Counted from the first letter of the stretch, positions 9,846 to 20,162 are shown. The stretch is DNA of 32,408 nt from Saccoglossus kowalevskii (GCF_000003605.2 NW_003116467.1:118436-150843); one strand, 5' to 3'. Translations and numbers: made by a program. Notes: a model not told the origin generated them from the letters alone.

Positions 9846-11086
9846 CTAGTGATCTTCTTGTGTGTTGTGTTCTGCTGCTGGAGTTATGTCCGAATTAACA
9901 ACCTGCAAGTGATTAAGCTGCTCAAATTTAAACATTACCAATGAGGTTTTCTGTAAATTCACAATTTCTGGATCAACGACAGTTACATTTTGAGTGTTTT
10001 CATCAGATCCTGTTCCTGTTTCTTCCTTGTTTGGTTCATTATTGTTAGTCTCTAACATAGCATTCATAATATATAGAATGTCATCATTTCTATCGTTATT
10101 TTCATTTGTATTTTGCATAGTGTTCAAATGAGCCAAGGCAGTTTGTTCAATATCATCTTTGCAGTCGTCTATATTCATTTCATCGTTACCAACCTCAACA
10201 CATTTGCTCTTACATTTTCCTTTTTTGTCACGTGCATACCGTGGTGGTTCCCGACATGGGTAATTAATTTTATGGTTTTCCATTTCATGTTTTCTTAATT
10301 CATACTTTCTGTGGAATGTTTCTTTGCAGACATGACAAGTTAATAGTTTTTTATCAGAATGTGCTTGCTGTAAGTGGTAAGAGAGGTTGGAGAGTTGATT
10401 GAAGCAGCGTTCACAGCATGGACACTGGTACGGTCGCTCTCCCGTGTGTGTATGCATATGATTCTTCAAGTTACCTTTCTGGTGAAATCCCTTCCCACAC
10501 ATATAACAAACGTGTGGCTTAGATTTACAGTGTGTTTTCATGTGTGCAATCAATGATGATGAACGATTGAAGTCTTTACTGCAGATTTGACACTTAAACG
10601 GTCTATTATCCGAGTGGATGACTTTGTGACGACACAGTGTACTACCCTGACGGAAGGTTTTACCGCAGACATTACACGCATACTTGCGCACACCTGTATG
10701 TACTGGTTGATGTCGTGTTAAAGTATACTGGGCATTGAAAACCTTTCCACACTCACAGCATTCGTAAGTTTTCTTAGTTCGCTGTTGCGTATTCCCATCA
10801 TCTTCATCACTTTTTTGTTCTACTTTCTGTTTGCCTTTACTGGTCATTTTATCAATACTGGAAGCAGTGCATTTTTTCTCCACACTTGCATCACAGTTTT
10901 CATCTTTGTTTTTTGATTCATTTACATTCCTATTCTTTTCAATATCTTGTTTTTTCATCTCAGATTGGATTTCAGCATCATCTCCACTTCTATTCTCATT
11001 TCTGTTATTTGCTTCCTCTTCTCTGTCCTCCACATCTCTTTTCTCCATCTTTTCTTTGTCACTCATTATTGCTGCTTCTTCAGTTC
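9846..11086 (-). CDS. SNAG zinc-finger repressor, exon 2: acidic linker and six C2H2 fingers (FEZ/GFI-like)
   Basis: This is the main coding exon of a predicted nuclear DNA-binding repressor of 432 residues. It starts after the acceptor tttttttttcccag (AG at 11088-11087) and needs one base from the previous exon, which the SNAG exon at 13694-13751 supplies. Residues about 21-125 are rich in Glu, Lys, Asp and Asn. Residues about 129-291 hold six C2H2 fingers, the last two with H-x4-H spacing. Fingers 1, 2 and 4 ([42 protein letters not shown]) closely resemble FEZF fingers; the last ([15 protein letters not shown]) also recalls GFI. The polar tail (292-432) has no known domain. The typical FEZF Eh1 motif is not seen. 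An internal Met (MSDKEKMEK) could start a shorter form lacking SNAG. Confidence 0.92.
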
Positions 11087-11794
11087 CTGGGAAAAAAAAA
11101 TTATTAAGCATCTCAAACTTTCATGAAATCAAGGTGAATTTAAACTGGGCAGTTTTTCTGCTAGAATATTTGAAAAGAAAAATTGGGAAGGCCATTATTG
11201 GTCATGTGTCTGTCACAGCAGAATTGTTTCATAACTTTAGTATTATTAAGTATAGTATAGGTTTTTGAACTTTTATGTAAAAATCCTTTTTTCAAGTGAG
11301 GACCATAAGGCCGGAAAGATTGCTATAGGCTAAAAGGACCAGCCTTGCTAATAATTATGCATCTGGATGATGTAGTAAAATTTGCATACAGGTGGAGCTA
11401 GTCTGCAAAAACAGGTGAAATGGGTTTTCAAAATGTTTAATTGATCTCATAATTTCCAGTTCACTATTTTATCTCCACTTCACAAATGCATTATAGCATT
11501 TGATTAAATCACAAAAGTTAAAAAACACAAGGCCAAGAGGAACTGTTGACAGTCTATGTAGCAACATCTTCGCCAGCCAAGGACCATTTATTCGGCCGAA
11601 ATCTTAACATTAACCCTTGGCAGATTTCACCACGATTTACTGTATGTCGCACTCCCTCTAACGATTATAAAATTCCATTCAGCTCATTTGAATCATCCAA
11701 TCAGAACTCACAAAAGAAACTTACACACATTACTTGGTAAAATTAAAATGGCAGAATCAAATAAACGTGTTGCTAGATTTGTCTCTGAATGAGC

Positions 11795-12106
11795 TTACTG
11801 GTCATAAAAAGAAAGCGCATAGTGCTGTATCTGAGGAAATTGACGCAACGTTTGTTGCAACCACAGTTCTTCGATTGTGTTGAAACGAAGATCAAATCGG
11901 GCAAGCCGATATGTTATCAGTTTCGATGGTTTTGTTAGTTTACAAAAACACGGTTTGCACAAATATTTAGACATTCCATCATCCTCAATCACTTGCCTAC
12001 AAACAATTTTCAACGTTGGAATAAGAAATTCTGGAAATGTGTCAACGAATATAGACCTTCTGTTCTTGACTCGCAGTGAATCAGCACAAAGCCTACATGA
12101 CACCAT
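11795..12106 (-). CDS. ZAD-like zinc-binding domain ORF nested in the zinc-finger gene intron
   Basis: A 103-residue ORF carries C4-x2-C7 (CRLC) and C50-x2-C53 (CKPC) pairs around a hydrophobic middle and the sequence EDDGMSKYLCKPC. This is the pattern of the zinc-finger-associated domain (ZAD), usually an N-terminal dimerisation module of C2H2 proteins. The ATG follows an in-frame TAG (12121-12119) and lies about 55 bp from a CCAAT box, suggesting its own promoter. The ORF ends CAG TAA GC, which is also a strong donor (CA then gtaagc). That donor leaves two bases, whereas the downstream zinc-finger exon needs one, so a direct join is out of frame. It is either a ZAD-only protein or the first exon of a transcript with a missing middle exon. 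Confidence 0.6.
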   Translation of the reverse strand: MVSCRLCADSLRVKNRRSIFVDTFPEFLIPTLKIVCRQVIEDDGMSKYLCKPCFCKLTKPSKLITYRLARFDLRFNTIEELWLQQTLRQFPQIQHYALSFYDQ

Positions 12107-12157
12107 TGTTTTAATCTGCTATGAGCTCCTTCGTTCTTTACATTTATGATACAGCAA

Positions 12158-12172
12158 CTCTGATTGGTGGCG
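12158..12172 (-). promoter_or_regulatory. CCAAT box upstream of the ZAD-like ORF
   Basis: CTCTGATTGGTGGCG on the plus strand reads CGCCACCAATCAGAG on the ORF strand, an excellent NF-Y site about 55 bp upstream of the ATG. It supports an independent start site within the intron. Confidence 0.45.
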
Positions 12173-13693
12173 CCAGCTCCTTGGCCCGCTCAATCAAATG
12201 ACTCAATTTAGCTGCAGTGAAATACAGCTTTTCCTAACACGATCACGCATGGGTTCGTGGGCCGGTTATGAATGGCCGGCTTTAGCGAAACTGTGCGATT
12301 CAAACGATGATGTAGCAATAACAAAAAAATATTATAAAATTGTATTGATCTAATATTGGAATAGGGGTGTGTAGTAATCTATTGAAAAAAATTTCTTGAT
12401 GAATAAACTTCACAATAATTTCAATGAAATTTCAACATTGACAAAATATGCCCCGAAAACAAGTCAAAATTAGTCTGAGTAAACACTGGATTATAGCGAA
12501 TCAAAACATGGCCACATAATGTTCTGTGAACTATTTTTTGATAAATTATGAATTACGTATTGTAGCATTAGGTTTTGGGGTAAGGTGTTATAGTGTTTAT
12601 TCAGGTTAAATAAAAATAAGTATGGTTTGATAACCCTAGTACGCCATCTAAAATCATAATTTGGAAATCTATGTGCAAACTTTTCATTATTTCTACATGC
12701 AATTCATTTTGATTCCTACATGCACATTACTGCATTTGAGCATTTCGCATTTGAGGGACTCAATGTAGCTTGTGTGCATGTCCGATAGGATTCAGATGTA
12801 TGTTATTGTATGAAGTGTTCCACCACTAGATGGCGTGGGATGGCTTACACTTGCATATTTGAGATGTTTCTGGCATTTCCTGCCCTTTCTGTGCAAAGAA
12901 CAAAACAAACAGTTTTATATTTACCCAAATTTCGAGAGTAAAATAAAACCCCTGCTCTAGGGCTACGAGCGTAGTAAGTACTGACATCAGGTGACCAAGG
13001 GAAATAGAACAAGCAACGAGAAAATGACGGCCCAATCAGAATGCCGTAGCCGTTACTAGTTACCGGCCTCTTGTGGCTTGGTACGCCATGACACTGACTT
13101 GAGGCAGGAACAAACCAAAATTGGTATATTCATTGTAGGTGGTTAATTTTGGTGTGGATACCATGGATACATGTACATACACAATCTTGAAAACATAACG
13201 ACCACAAAATGACCAATATTTAGAGAAATGTATTCATGAAACTTTTTTATGAAGAAAATTATTAAAAAAAAATCAAAAACTGTCTTACTATAAATCCACA
13301 CGTTTGTTTAAGGGCGTGACCATAACAAACAAAAGAACAACGGCCATCTTGAATTCCCTTTCTCTACAACGTCACACACTCGTGTTCGTCGGGGAATGAG
13401 AGCATACATTTGTTTGAGGTGTTGAGGGACTATGGTTTGAGAAAACATTACCTTTATTTTTATGCATTTTGATAAATTTATTTGTTCTACCGTAAGTGAA
13501 TAAGCGAATAGCATGAACAAAGGTGGTTTTCCGCGAGCTGCGCCGGGCGGGATCATAATTTGCAAAAAATGAAGCACGACTTTCTATCTTAGCAACTATG
13601 TCATGTGAATATAAAAATACACTAGTGTGTAAACATGGTTGCGTGAAATCACTGTTTCGACAGAAACCTCGTAAAACATACACTCGTACATAC

Positions 13694-13751
13694 CGTCACA
13701 TTCTTCGTTTGGCAGATCACTCTCCTTTTTGACCAGGAAAGAACGTGGCAT
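13694..13751 (-). CDS. SNAG zinc-finger repressor, exon 1 (SNAG domain)
   Basis: The ATG at 13751-13749 opens 19 codons reading MPRSFLVKKESDLPNEECD, followed by the donor gtatgt after one extra base (phase 1). MPRSFLVKK is the SNAG motif of the Snail/Scratch, GFI1 and Insulinoma-associated families, which recruits LSD1-CoREST to repress transcription. The remaining base plus GA from the exon at 11086 forms a Gly codon, so the join is in frame and gives a SNAG + acidic linker + six-finger protein. The intron is about 2.6 kb. The exon is too short for a standard ORF search; it rests on the motif, the splice site and phase agreement. Confidence 0.88.
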
Positions 13752-14964
13752 TTTCAACCGATTTATTCGATCCAACGCGACCTAGAACGCACAGACATTT
13801 CTGGTTAAATAATAATATTCACCGTTATCAGTAACGAGGTTTTTGACTCAATAAAATTGACTGGTGTAAATGTACTTCTAATTCTGCCCTCATTTGTAAT
13901 TATTACCTTTCACATGTGCCATTGAGCACCGACTCGAGCATGCTGATTTGCATATTGTGACCGTTCCACGTGTACGTTGGGTAGGGCTGCCCCCTTCCCG
14001 TGCTGTGTATGTTGTAATAAGAATGACCTTGCTTGTGTAGCAAATTTTATTTATGTAACTGCAAATATATTTTGTCATTATTTGCATGTAAACTATAATT
14101 GTATTTCTAACAAGAGTATATGTCAAAATCCTTCCACACTAACTTACACAATAAGTCGAATAAGCAGCAGCAGGCGCAAAATAGTTGTATATACTCAACT
14201 CGCCTGGTAGGAAGTTACTGGGGGAGGGCCCAGGGAGGGAGGGACTTTGCAACATTCCAGACACTTTACTGAGAACTTGATTTCCAAAACACCGGATGGA
14301 GTATTTGAACTACTCCATTGTTTTGCAGGTACACGTACAACAAATAACATTGCTGTGCTCCTTGAACGAAGTGTAACACGAACATAAAACTGAGAATGGA
14401 TATTACATACGTATTACATTGCGTGTTTTGCCAACGATGTTGTGAATACATGGCAACACACAGTGCATTAGAAGTACTGTACAATCCATTGAACCACAGG
14501 GGCCTGTCAACTGTCGGCGAATCCCATAGTGCTCGCCGGCGTTAGTTGACAAGCCCATGTGCCTTGAACCGTTGCCCCACGAGACCAACTTCATTGACGA
14601 TCAGTAACGATCGTAAACAGTTTTCATCCAACAAGAGGCGAATAATCTTACATGCAAGCACTGTTTTTTGTTTTTATAAAAACGCATCCAGGAAATGAAT
14701 ATTCCCAGCTGTCAATAAAAGAGCGATGACATTAGAAGTTTGAGATTACCAGCAAGTTGTGATTGTGCAAATTAGCTACTTAATATGCACGGATAAGACT
14801 CGAAAACTAAATTTGATCAAAATCTGCACAGAAAGATTATATATTACAGTGGCAGTAACACAAGTGAGTTGTTTTTGGCTGAAATGATATAACCTAGTAC
14901 ATGTATGTATAAAAAATACTAACATTTCTTATTGAACTGACATTGAATATAAATAAAATATATC
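13752..14964. other. Upstream region of the SNAG gene, intergenic
   Basis: This is presumed 5' UTR and promoter of the minus-strand gene, then intergenic sequence. The only distinctive structure is the hairpin at 14499-14555. Small ORFs here have no recognisable features. Confidence 0.5.
14499..14555. other. Imperfect hairpin
   Basis: GGCCTGTCAACT pairs with AGTTGACAAGCC (one C/A mismatch), and the inner CGGCGA pairs with TCGCCG after a small internal loop, leaving a 12-nt terminal loop. It is GC-rich compared with its surroundings. It could be a remnant of an inverted-repeat element or a hairpin RNA; the sequence alone does not decide. Confidence 0.5.
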
Positions 14965-15912
14965 TGTGATACGATATACGAATTACATATCTGGTATTAT
15001 GTTGGTTTAATACGAACCCTGTAATACGATATACGAACATATCTGGAATTATGTTGATTTAGCACGAACTATGTAATACGATATACGAACATATCTGGTA
15101 TTATGTTGGTTTAATACGAATCTTATAATACGATATAAGAACATATATGGTATTATGGTGGTTTAATACGAACCCTGTAATACGATATACGAACATATCT
15201 GGTATTATGTTGGTTTAATACGAACCCTGTAATACGATATACGAACATAAATGGTATTATGTTGGTTTAATACGAACCCTGTAATACGATATACGAACAT
15301 ATCTGGTATTATGTTGATTTAGCACGAACTATGTAATACGATATACGAACATATCTGGTATTATGTTGGTTTAATACGAACCCTGTAATATGATATACGA
15401 ACGTATATGTGATTATGTTGATTTAATACGAACCCTGTAATACGATATAGGAACATATCTGGTATTATGTTGGTTCAATACGAACCCTGTAATACGATAT
15501 AGGAACATATCTAGTATATGTTGGTTTAATACGAATCTTATAATACGATATAAGAACATATATGGTATTATGTTGGTTTAATACGAACCCTATAATACGA
15601 TATAAGAACATATCTCGTATATGTTGGTTTAATACGAACCCTGTAATACGATATACGAACATATCTGGAATTATGTTGATTTAATACGAACCCTGTAATA
15701 CGATATACGAACATATCTGGTATTATGTTGGTTTAATACGAACCCTGTAATACGATATACGAACATATCTGGTGTTATGTTGGTTTAATACGAACCCTGT
15801 AATACGATATACGAACATATCTGTTATTATGTTGGTTTAATACGAACCCTGTAATACGATATACGAACATATCTGGTATTATGTTGGTTTAATACGAACA
15901 TGTAATACTATA
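14965..15912. repeat. 52-bp minisatellite, about 18 copies
   Basis: The unit starts ATCTGGTATTATGTTGGTTT and continues AATACGAACCCTGTAATACG then ATATACGAACAT. The word ATACGAA occurs twice per unit. Copies vary by substitutions and a few small deletions, so the array is older than the 37-bp one. The last unit decays at about 15900-15912. Minus-strand reading frames such as RITGFVLNQH repeats are by-products. Confidence 0.93.
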
Positions 15913-17363
15913 TACTATATTACTGACTGCTAAACCCGACTACAATAATATAAAAAAAACAAATAACGTCCATGAACAAATTGGGTTGAATTGTGGTGCA
16001 TTGGGTTGACTTTCACAGACGTTATGTGAATAACACTGAGTATTTTTTAGCATGTTTAAATAATTTGTTTTGCTGTTGTTATAATATAACTTGATAAAGA
16101 CAATATGGTACATAGTAGCATTCAGTTGTTGAAAACTCTTATACGCATGCGTCCTGGATCTACCTTCACGTACATGTGATTTAAAACTCTGAATGATGTA
16201 CAGACAGTTTTTAAGACTTTTCTATTGATTGGCAGATGATTAGAATTTTTTTCCGAAACAAGTTAACGAAAACAAGGCCACGAGCTACGATGATGTGTAA
16301 ATAATATGTGTTCCTGATATACCGCCGCGTAACTCTATGAAGTTAATAATAGTTGTATTAACAGTTTGTCATATTAATGGAGAATGTCCATTGAAACTGC
16401 TCATTAAACAACCTAATATCGCACTATTGTTGAACTTGAACTCTATTATTCGCGAATAAACAGAGGGACTGTGGTATAACTCTATGAAGAAAGAGTTAAC
16501 AATAGAAAACATTTTGTTTTTATTGAAACTACTAGTATTATGTAATGAATATCGTCTGGGAAATTAAATTTGAGTTGTATTAACAGCTGTTGCCTGTAAC
16601 TCGATGTTTGGTTAACTGTTACTTAAGGTAGAAGCCTATATATTATTTTTTTTGAAAGTTGATCACAAATCGTATGACAATGCTCAATGGTCTATTATGT
16701 AAAATCATGGAGCTACTAGTATTGTCCCACGCCACCATAAAATAACATTCTTTTGTGTGTTATATGCTTACTTTCTTACGGAAAATGACTTTAGTTTGAC
16801 CACCATATCCACTCTGCTTACGATCACACCTTCTACTATCCACTAAAATACAACCATCATTTTCGAAAATTAAGCTGGTGACTGTTTTTTAAGTCAATAT
16901 TTTTATATTGCCCAGAAGTACTATATATTGAAAAATAGACAATTACTGAGTAATTGAATTCATTAGTGCCCTTAACTCGAAGTCCTGTTAACTGTTAATT
17001 GAACATCGAATTACAATTTGGACAAGGTCTCATAAAAGTAGGCGTCGTATAGAAATAGACCACTTTCCCGGAAGTCGAAGATACGGCGTTTCGCATGCGC
17101 GCGCATACCGTTTGAGATGTAACGTAAACGTGAATTCGTGATATTGTGCTTGTGGGTGTACCAATCGACGTGACAAAAATAAGATTCCTTTTTATCGAAT
17201 ATCAACAGTTTGTTTTTAAACCATGAAAAAGGCGAGCGTCGTTCTTGCACCACTGTCTCACTACTAGTACTTCCGGGAAGTTACCACTACCACTGTCCGC
17301 CTCAAGAGGGCGTTGTCGATGACCTTTGCGCATGCGGAGCTGTACGAGCTGTACAAGGTTTGA
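15913..17363. other. Intergenic region and RPL36A promoter
   Basis: AT-rich intergenic DNA without a recognised gene runs to about 17040. From there to 17363 is a CpG-containing promoter with paired ETS and NRF1 motifs (17067-17337). Confidence 0.6.
17067..17337 (+). promoter_or_regulatory. RPL36A promoter: two ETS and two NRF1 motifs
   Basis: Four motifs stand out: CCCGGAAGT (17067-17075), GCATGCGCGCGCAT (17093-17106), ACTTCCGGG (17269-17277) and TGCGCATGCGG (17327-17337). These are an ETS and an NRF1-like site, then an inverted ETS and a second NRF1 site, ending about 27 bp before the putative start. ETS and NRF1 sites are typical of TATA-less housekeeping promoters. The inverted pairing could support divergent transcription, but no leftward gene was found. 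Confidence 0.55.
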
Positions 17364-17387
17364 CCTTTTGTATCTGGATTCAAAATG
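17364..17387 (+). CDS. RPL36A: RPL36A exon 1: 5' TOP leader and start codon
   Basis: The pyrimidine run CCTTTT at 17364-17369 is a good 5' TOP start, which couples ribosomal protein mRNA translation to TOR signalling. A 20-nt leader follows, then the ATG at 17385-17387, immediately followed by the donor gtgggt. Only the initiator Met is coded here; the next exon begins GTG AAT GTA, giving MVNVPKTRR, the invariant start of eL42. As I recall, the vertebrate gene also splits right after the ATG. The exact transcription start is inferred. Confidence 0.85.
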
Positions 17388-18515
17388 GTGGGTATGGTGT
17401 TTATGAAAATAATAACCAAAATCGCATCCATCCTCCCTTTTCTTACAGATTTTCAGCAATTCTTGACCCGCATGTGATAGATGAATTATCCGTCTATCAA
17501 TAAGTTCCGTTATTTAATGAAAAATATGACTTTTTAAAATACTACAGGCACTTTACTGTCGCGTCCATAATACAAACTAGAACTAGTAGAAGTTGTTGCT
17601 GAATCAGTAATGTGGCTAGAAATATATATAATATCGAAAGATATTGAAGACTGGTTGCGTTAAAATTGTATAATTTGGTACACATGGTATTTTCCATAAG
17701 TAAAACAGCTAGTAGTAATAGTATGAATAGAAATATTTTAAACTTTCAATCTCGCAAGCGGAAGGAGTTGTATAACTTCAACCAGCGCCTAATTTTAGAC
17801 GTTGTATTTATTAGTTTTGGTTTTTGTAATGTATTGTTTATTGGACTTTTGATTAATAATAATTCACCGGTTTTTCACGTTGCCATCGCGTTGTATTTAT
17901 TTATCGACAAACAAATGTTATTACAATATTCTGTTGTTTTTACACTTATTTAGAATTTTACCAAATTACTCAAATTATTATTTTCCCAGCAATTTGCAAT
18001 AATTTATGTACTGGTGGAAAGGCATATTGGCTGAATGTAGTGTAGCTGCTATTTTGTAGTTTCTTGGTCTTGCTGCATTTTGGTGGGATTATTTTGTTTG
18101 TCATCGGGTAATCATGACTCTGTTTCAGTCTCTTGTCGTAGGTTGCCAAGTGAGCCACATGCAGCAAGAGCACTTGGTCTATCATTCCAATTCCAATCAT
18201 TTATGTCAACTATGTCTAGCAAATAAAAAAGTCTGTGGCCATCTATATTTAGAAATTAAGAGATAAAATTGACTGATGGTAATCCCCTGGTTGATATAAT
18301 ATTGATGTACCAATAAAAAGCTTTGTTATCAAGACTGTCTGGCATTGACTATGATTGGCTGACTGTACACAGTACAACCAAGAATGAAAAATTTAGTCTA
18401 TACAAGCTTATACAAATTATGTTTTAAGGGTTGCATGTTTGTGCATATTTTCAAATAAGTGATCAGAGTTTTATTGATTAACAAAGTATTTGTAACTGTT
18501 GTAATTAACTTTCAG
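17388..18515 (+). other. RPL36A intron 1
   Basis: Phase-0 intron from gtgggt to aactttcag. No snoRNA boxes or other gene are recognised in it. Confidence 0.85.
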
Positions 18516-18621
18516 GTGAATGTACCCAAGACACGCCGCACTTATTGCAGGAAGTGCAAGGTGCACAATCTATTCAAAGTAACACAGTACAAGAAGGGTA
18601 GAGAATCATCATTTGCCCAAG
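18516..18621 (+). CDS. RPL36A: RPL36A exon 2 (ribosomal protein eL42)
   Basis: eL42 is a zinc-binding protein of the 60S subunit at the tRNA exit (E) site. This exon codes residues 2-36 plus one base: [14 protein letters not shown], then KVHNLF, then [15 protein letters not shown]. The first zinc pair C12-x2-C15 is present. The segment KVHNLF is unusual; family members have a more basic/His form such as KKHTPH or GKHQPH. The acceptor is ttcag at 18515 and the donor gtatgt at 18622. Confidence 0.97.
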
Positions 18622-18760
18622 GTATGTTTTTTAGTTTCACAGACGAGTTAAATTACCGTACTCATCCGATCAGGGTACTCGGCTCACAAAATCATTTGGG
18701 GGGGGGGTAGTTGAGCATCCCACTCGAAAAATTGACCAAAAGATAATTTTCGTTCACAAT

Positions 18761-18768
18761 GTGCCAGA
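18761..18768. repeat. Left target-site duplication GTGCCAGA
   Basis: Eight bases identical to 20155-20162, directly flanking the hAT element; 8 bp is the hAT superfamily hallmark. Confidence 0.9.
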
Positions 18769-19163
18769 CAGTGTTCTCCCCAAAGCGTTTTAGCGTAGCG
18801 GGGCCGCTACTCCATTATTTATGCCGCTACTCTGAGAGATTGCCCGCTACTCTGTGGCATTTCCTGTTACTCTTTCTTTTAGCTTGTTAATACACGTGCG
18901 AATCTGTTAGTCAGCGTCATCAGCGTCCGGTACTGTGAGCCAAATCAGGTGTGAATGGAAACGTGTCAGTGCTTACGCAAAGACAATGGACTAATACAGC
19001 TTCGTACTTCGACAATAAACACTTTCGCCCTATTTAATTGGGGTAATAGCGAGTATTTTCTCAGTAGCATATTTGGCTGGAAGAAGCAACGATGTCAAAC
19101 AGCAGAAATATTACGTTGTGGTTCCGCGTAGAACGCCCTGCTGGGCCCTGGTTGCGAGCGATA

Positions 19164-19492
19164 NNNNNNNNNNNNNNNNNNNNNNNNNNNNNNNNNNNNN
19201 NNNNNNNNNNNNNNNNNNNNNNNNNNNNNNNNNNNNNNNNNNNNNNNNNNNNNNNNNNNNNNNNNNNNNNNNNNNNNNNNNNNNNNNNNNNNNNNNNNNN
19301 NNNNNNNNNNNNNNNNNNNNNNNNNNNNNNNNNNNNNNNNNNNNNNNNNNNNNNNNNNNNNNNNNNNNNNNNNNNNNNNNNNNNNNNNNNNNNNNNNNNN
19401 NNNNNNNNNNNNNNNNNNNNNNNNNNNNNNNNNNNNNNNNNNNNNNNNNNNNNNNNNNNNNNNNNNNNNNNNNNNNNNNNNNNNNNNNNNNN
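19164..19492. other. Assembly gap (N run, 329 bp)
   Basis: All bases are N. Reading frames that span it on either strand are artefacts. The gap lies inside the hAT element, as expected where copies are hard to assemble; its true size is unknown. Confidence 1.
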
Positions 19493-19735
19493 TTTTGCCG
19501 ATCGTCGAAAATTTTTTTGGAAACGACCTTCTTTCTGGAAGTCAAAAATGTTGGCTACGATTTATCAAAGTAACTAATACTAGTATGTTTTGAAATAGTT
19601 GGGTAAAGTTTATCGTGGCAATTTTTAAGTTTAGCGACTTTTCAAAATGGCGGCAATTTGTTTATTTTCGTGTTGATCGTGACGATATTTTTTAAATACA
19701 AGTATTGATTCGCTCCTATTTCTTATCTTTTAGGA

Positions 19736-19948
19736 ATGCTGTGTCACATATGTGGAAAATTCAACTTAAAAACATCCAGAAATAGTTCTTTGGTATGGAA
19801 TTCTATGCCATGTATAAATATTACGAAATATGCTATCGATAAACACGCACACTCGGAGATGCACAAGAAGGCCATGTCATTTAATAGAAGTGGGAAGCAA
19901 AGAAAATCACGGCGTTCTCAAAAGCTGCAGATCACTGGGCTTCCATGA
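19736..19948 (+). pseudogene. hAT transposase N-terminal zinc-finger fragment
   Basis: A 70-residue frame has C-x2-C (CHICGKF) and a later KHAHSEMHKKA block with spaced His residues, as in the BED/TTF-type finger at the N-terminus of hAT transposases. It follows a pyrimidine tract and acceptor-like tatcttttag at about 19724-19733, so it may be an exon. It stops after GLP and no RNase H-like catalytic or dimerisation region follows before the right end of the element at 20154. Confidence 0.55.
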
Positions 19949-20154
19949 AAGTCCGAAGAATCAACATTACATAGAAATCACACAGCAGCAGATTCATTTA
20001 ATCTTCTACATAAATTTGTTAAAAAATAAAGACACATTTTCATCCATGCAAGCCTGTCATTATTGTTTTCTTTATCTTCAGACAAATGCTAATGATATGT
20101 AAATTATATGCAAATTAGCCGCCACTCTGATACATTTTTCTGGGGAGAACACTG

Positions 20155-20162
20155 GTGCCAGA
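20155..20162. repeat. Right target-site duplication GTGCCAGA
   Basis: Identical to 18761-18768 and directly adjacent to the right inverted repeat of the hAT element. Confidence 0.9.

Larger units (their letters stand above)
11087..13693 (-). other. Intron 1 of the SNAG zinc-finger gene
   Basis: Bounded by gtatgt at 13693-13688 and cccag at 11091-11087 on the minus strand. It contains the ZAD-like ORF (11795-12106). Elsewhere (12180-13690 and 11100-11790) no exon or known element is recognised. Confidence 0.8.
18769..20154. mobile_element. hAT transposon (non-autonomous or degenerate), 14-bp TIRs, 8-bp TSD
   Basis: Both ends carry perfect CAGTGTTCTCCCCA inverted repeats, flanked by GTGCCAGA target duplications. 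Near the left end CCGCTACTC recurs three times (18804, 18823, 18844), followed by a diverged TTACTC copy; GCCACTC lies near the right end. Such subterminal repeats bind the transposase in this superfamily. The element is 1386 bp including 329 N, too short for a full hAT transposase of about 600 or more residues. It retains a zinc-finger fragment at 19736-19948. The identical target duplication implies a fairly recent insertion into RPL36A intron 2. Confidence 0.93.

Noticed and set aside
10831-11268. 145-codon Ser/Phe/Leu-rich plus-strand ORF
   Set aside because: It is the antisense of the acidic Glu/Asn/Lys linker of the zinc-finger gene; its hydrophobic composition follows from that.
11086-12106. 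Direct splicing of the ZAD-like ORF onto the zinc-finger exon
   Set aside because: The donor leaves two bases while the zinc-finger exon needs one; the direct join gives an immediate stop. The SNAG exon fits instead.
13308-13683. Minus-strand ORFs of 89 and 103 codons
   Set aside because: They lie directly after the SNAG exon donor, within the intron, and show no recognisable features.
14965-15912. The 52-bp repeat as a doubled version of the 26-bp repeat
   Set aside because: The lengths are related by a factor of two but the sequences are not similar.
17011-17459. Minus-strand ORFs across the RPL36A promoter
   Set aside because: They overlap the ETS/NRF1 motifs and the RPL36A leader; no homology or splice structure is seen.
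19073-19577. ORFs of 144-166 codons on both strands
   Set aside because: Most of their length is the N gap; the real sequence on either side is short and without features.
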